A stretch of 16,335 nt of DNA from the NCBI GenBank assembly GCA_903879825.1, contig CAIRND010000608.1, positions 1 to 16,335 on the forward strand. Direction: 5' to 3'. Positions within the stretch are counted from its first letter, which is position 1; the number at the start of each line of letters is the position of its first letter. The notes below the pieces were generated by a model. The model was not told the origin of the DNA. It saw only the letters and a program-made list of their open reading frames with translations, and searched no databases. This stretch comes from an uncultured Geobacteraceae bacterium (GTDB taxonomy: Bacteria; Desulfobacterota; Desulfuromonadia; Geobacterales; Pseudopelobacteraceae). The position numbers and the translations under genes are program-made. This document shows positions 14,573 to 16,335 of the stretch, in pieces.

Positions 14573-15539
14573 AACGCACCCCCATTGAAATCACATCTGT
14601 TGCAGGGAAGTTTTCTCCCCAGCCGTTTTCCTTGATGGCATGATTCCATCCTATTCTGGCACTCCAGTTGTTATCGTTATTTGCATAGGAAAGTGCCATG
14701 CCCACGGACTGTTTGTTGAAACCGCTGCCACTGTCCTGTTTCCCATTGAAGCTGGCATCTGCCTCATTCATGTACGTGTATGAAACCGTTCCAGTAACGC
14801 TGTCGCCGCCGCTGCCAATAACGTAAGCATATCCAGAGGAAATGGTTGCTGAAAATCGATCGCCCAAATCTTTTTTATACGGCTCTACATACTTTCCATA
14901 TTCACGATTGATTGTTCGCTCAAGGTATGAACCGTAGGCGAGAGCAAGTGAGGCATTCCACGGGCGAATTGTTTTCTCAACCAGTAACGTACCGTCCAGA
15001 CGATAAAATCCTCGTCCGGTAATGTCAAAACTGCTCTGCTGGTTGTCGTACGGAGAGATGCCGGTGGGAAGCAGCAGCGATAATCCCAATGACACTCCAG
15101 GGATCATATCGCCAATATCACGCACCCTCCAGGCGGAATTGTCATCCAAAACCTCGTACATCACAGAGACCGTCGTGTCACCAAGTCCATTGGTCTGCGA
15201 AGAAACGCCCGAATAGCTGTTGTCATTCCACACGTATGGCAATGAAATGCTAGCCTGCCAATCTTTGGCGAAGCGGTAGCCTGCCCCGGCATTGAGCCTG
15301 TACTGCCTTAAATTTGAGCCGGGTGGATCCGGGATATATTTTCTGTTTTGGTTCCAGTATCCGTCGTAAAATTCCGTATCAAAGGAAAGATCGGCAACCG
15401 CTACGGCGTATTTTGGAACAGTGAGAGATGCCGCCGAACCGCCTCCACAGCAGGAAGCGGCGAAGGAGTCGGTGGGGAAGAGGGGGGCAGCCCCCGCGAG
15501 GAGGGCTGCCATTGCATAGGATGTAAAGTTAGAGATCAT
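14559..15539 (-). CDS. Predicted outer-membrane beta-barrel protein with N-terminal Cys-Cys-Gly motif
   Basis: The product has 326 residues from the ATG at 15539; a TTG at 15554 would add five. A hydrophobic leader (about 9-28) lacks the usual Lys/Arg and ends FAAS before Cys30-Cys31-Gly-Gly-Gly-Ser. The rest is alternating aromatic/polar strands with Tyr, Trp, Asn and Gly turns, and it ends in GVRYVFL, a typical barrel end with terminal hydrophobic residue. Such traits are those of outer-membrane channel or transporter-type barrels. The Cys pair at the mature end could be lipidated (A-A-S-C resembles a lipobox) or bind metal. No ribosome-binding site is visible; the ATG lies 4 nt after the upstream stop (TAACGCCATG), so translation may depend on coupling. 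I cannot name a family or substrate with confidence. Confidence 0.75.
   Translation of the reverse strand: MISNFTSYAMAALLAGAAPLFPTDSFAASCCGGGSAASLTVPKYAVAVADLSFDTEFYDGYWNQNRKYIPDPPGSNLRQYRLNAGAGYRFAKDWQASISLPYVWNDNSYSGVSSQTNGLGDTTVSVMYEVLDDNSAWRVRDIGDMIPGVSLGLSLLLPTGISPYDNQQSSFDITGRGFYRLDGTLLVEKTIRPWNASLALAYGSYLERTINREYGKYVEPYKKDLGDRFSATISSGYAYVIGSGGDSVTGTVSYTYMNEADASFNGKQDSGSGFNKQSVGMALSYANNDNNWSARIGWNHAIKENGWGENFPATDVISMGVRYVFL
15486..15510. repeat. Hairpin in the leader-coding part of the outer-membrane protein gene
   Basis: GGCAGCCC (15486-15493) pairs perfectly with GGGCTGCC (15503-15510) over 9 nt, about 30 nt inside the coding sequence on the - strand. It is GC-rich against its surroundings and could affect ribosome movement or coupling with the preceding gene. 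It may also simply follow from Ala-rich codons. Confidence 0.4.
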
Positions 15540-15543
15540 GGCG

Positions 15544-16335
15544 TTATATGCCAACTATGGTGAAGTCGCCATAAGCATTGGATGCTCCAGCGGCGGCGCC
15601 ATCGATTGTTTTTTGCTCACCATTGACCGTGAGCCGGACATAAAGATGTGAACCGACAGCGAGCGCTGCCAGGCCTGGCTTGGACCATCGTCCACTACCG
15701 TTGTCGGAGAGCGTAGCCCAAGTCGATTTGTCAGTAGAAACATCAACAGTCATGTCCGTTATCGGTACAGCAGCGTTCATCTGGTTGTGAAGCGTTGTAC
15801 CAACTGAAACAGTCGGAAACGTCATCATCGCACTATCATCCACCGCAGTGATGAAAAACTTAACATTACTTCCACCGATACCATCGTTAAATATCTGGTA
15901 GGTACGTGAGGTACTTCCCATCATACTGCCAATTTTGTCGTTCACCCCTTTCAGCTTAACAACACTTCCAATCGCCATTGCCACAGTAGGATGAAATGTT
16001 ACTGTTTCTCCATCAACAGTAAATTCAAGATTCCATGTTCCCATTGAACTTCCGTCAGCAGCAACAGATGCCATAACAAAATAAATTGTACCGGAATAGG
16101 TGCCGTCTCCGTTACTGCTCAGGGCTTCATAGGGAGTGGAATGACCCATGGAAGTCATGGTCATCGTAGGTGCAAGCGTAATTGTCTTGCCGGCAACCGC
16201 GGTTCCGGTCGTTTTGTTTGTCAGTCTGAGTTTGTAGGTCGTTTTTCCTTCGGCTGCAGTTGTAAGCGGTATGTATTCAATTTTGTATGAAGTTGTTGTG
16301 ACGGATTCATACGCTGGGTCTGTAATAGCGTTTCC
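15544..16335 (-). CDS. YtkA-like exported protein with Met/His motif (5' partial)
   Basis: The frame is open to the window edge, so the start and any signal sequence lie beyond 16335; 263 residues are visible. An Ig-like beta-strand domain with YKLRLTNKTTGTAVAGKTITLAP leads into MTMTSMGHSTPYEA, then GDGTYSGTIYFVMAS and GTWNLEFTVDGETVTFHP. This order resembles YtkA/FixH-type domains, where a conserved MxxMGH stretch is thought to bind copper. A second beta-rich part (about 140-263) holds MMGS, MMTFPTV and LHNQM, giving several more Met and His, followed by a repeat-like MTVDVSTDKSTWATL segment. The gene ends 4 nt before the outer-membrane protein ATG and heads the cluster as visible. YtkA assignment is by motif and layout, not by a search; secretion is assumed because the N-terminus is missing. 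Confidence 0.65.
   Translation of the reverse strand, partial: GNAITDPAYESVTTTSYKIEYIPLTTAAEGKTTYKLRLTNKTTGTAVAGKTITLAPTMTMTSMGHSTPYEALSSNGDGTYSGTIYFVMASVAADGSSMGTWNLEFTVDGETVTFHPTVAMAIGSVVKLKGVNDKIGSMMGSTSRTYQIFNDGIGGSNVKFFITAVDDSAMMTFPTVSVGTTLHNQMNAAVPITDMTVDVSTDKSTWATLSDNGSGRWSKPGLAALAVGSHLYVRLTVNGEQKTIDGAAAGASNAYGDFTIVGI

Noticed and set aside
1..16335. CRISPR array, tRNA, rRNA, insertion sequence or phage gene
   Set aside because: No direct-repeat array, tRNA cloverleaf, transposase or integrase motif was found on either strand by reading; no search tool was available.

Overview
The window reads as an accessory-free stretch of chromosome from a Gram-negative anaerobe or microaerophile. 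It most resembles the Geobacter/Desulfuromonadia group. This placement is inferred from gene content: a methyl-accepting chemotaxis protein with a periplasmic c-type heme motif, a receiver-first histidine kinase, a PilZ protein, an FCD-type GntR regulator, and a PyrK/sulfhydrogenase-type flavin/iron-sulfur subunit. No rRNA, tRNA, CRISPR array, insertion sequence or phage gene was seen. Base composition is near even and looks uniform along the window.

Layout. (1) 1-585 (+): 3' end of an FAD/NAD-binding, [2Fe-2S] oxidoreductase subunit, closed by a strong hairpin terminator at 641-680. (2) 688-3825 (-): probable operon gntR-type regulator > ispD > receiver/histidine kinase > DsbC-like thioredoxin. 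The last three are tightly packed; the kinase start lies inside ispD, and kinase and thioredoxin overlap as TAATG. A consensus-like promoter overlapped by a palindrome lies upstream of the regulator, suggesting autoregulation. (3) 4022-6832 (+): RCK-gated K+ channel > TIM-barrel sugar isomerase-like protein > UDP-glucose 4-epimerase, translationally linked. (4) 6990-7712 (+): PilZ-domain protein, converging on a secreted M23 peptidase (7740-8546, -); a hairpin between them terminates the peptidase. (5) 8740-9957 (+): MFS transporter, followed by a nested inverted repeat of about 78 nt. (6) 10124-12951 (-): two tandem chemoreceptors. The first transcribed carries a periplasmic CxxCH heme site; the second has almost no periplasmic part. 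(7) 13209-13412 (+): slyX, preceded by two unexplained inverted repeats. (8) 13534-16335 (-): four-gene envelope cluster, YtkA-like Met/His protein (cut by the window edge) > Cys-Cys-Gly beta-barrel-like outer-membrane protein > thioredoxin-fold lipoprotein > NosL-like Cys protein, ended by a strong terminator.

The most interesting unit is the last cluster. All four products appear exported. Two have known copper-type ligand patterns (YtkA-like MxxMGH; NosL CxxCGM plus CxxxC), one is a CxxC thioredoxin lipoprotein, and one is a predicted barrel whose mature end begins with paired cysteines. Together they suggest a copper- or thiol-handling envelope pathway, but this is inference. The second notable feature is the heme chemoreceptor paired with a sensorless one. 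The third is a K+ channel whose selectivity filter has Lys where the second glycine is expected.
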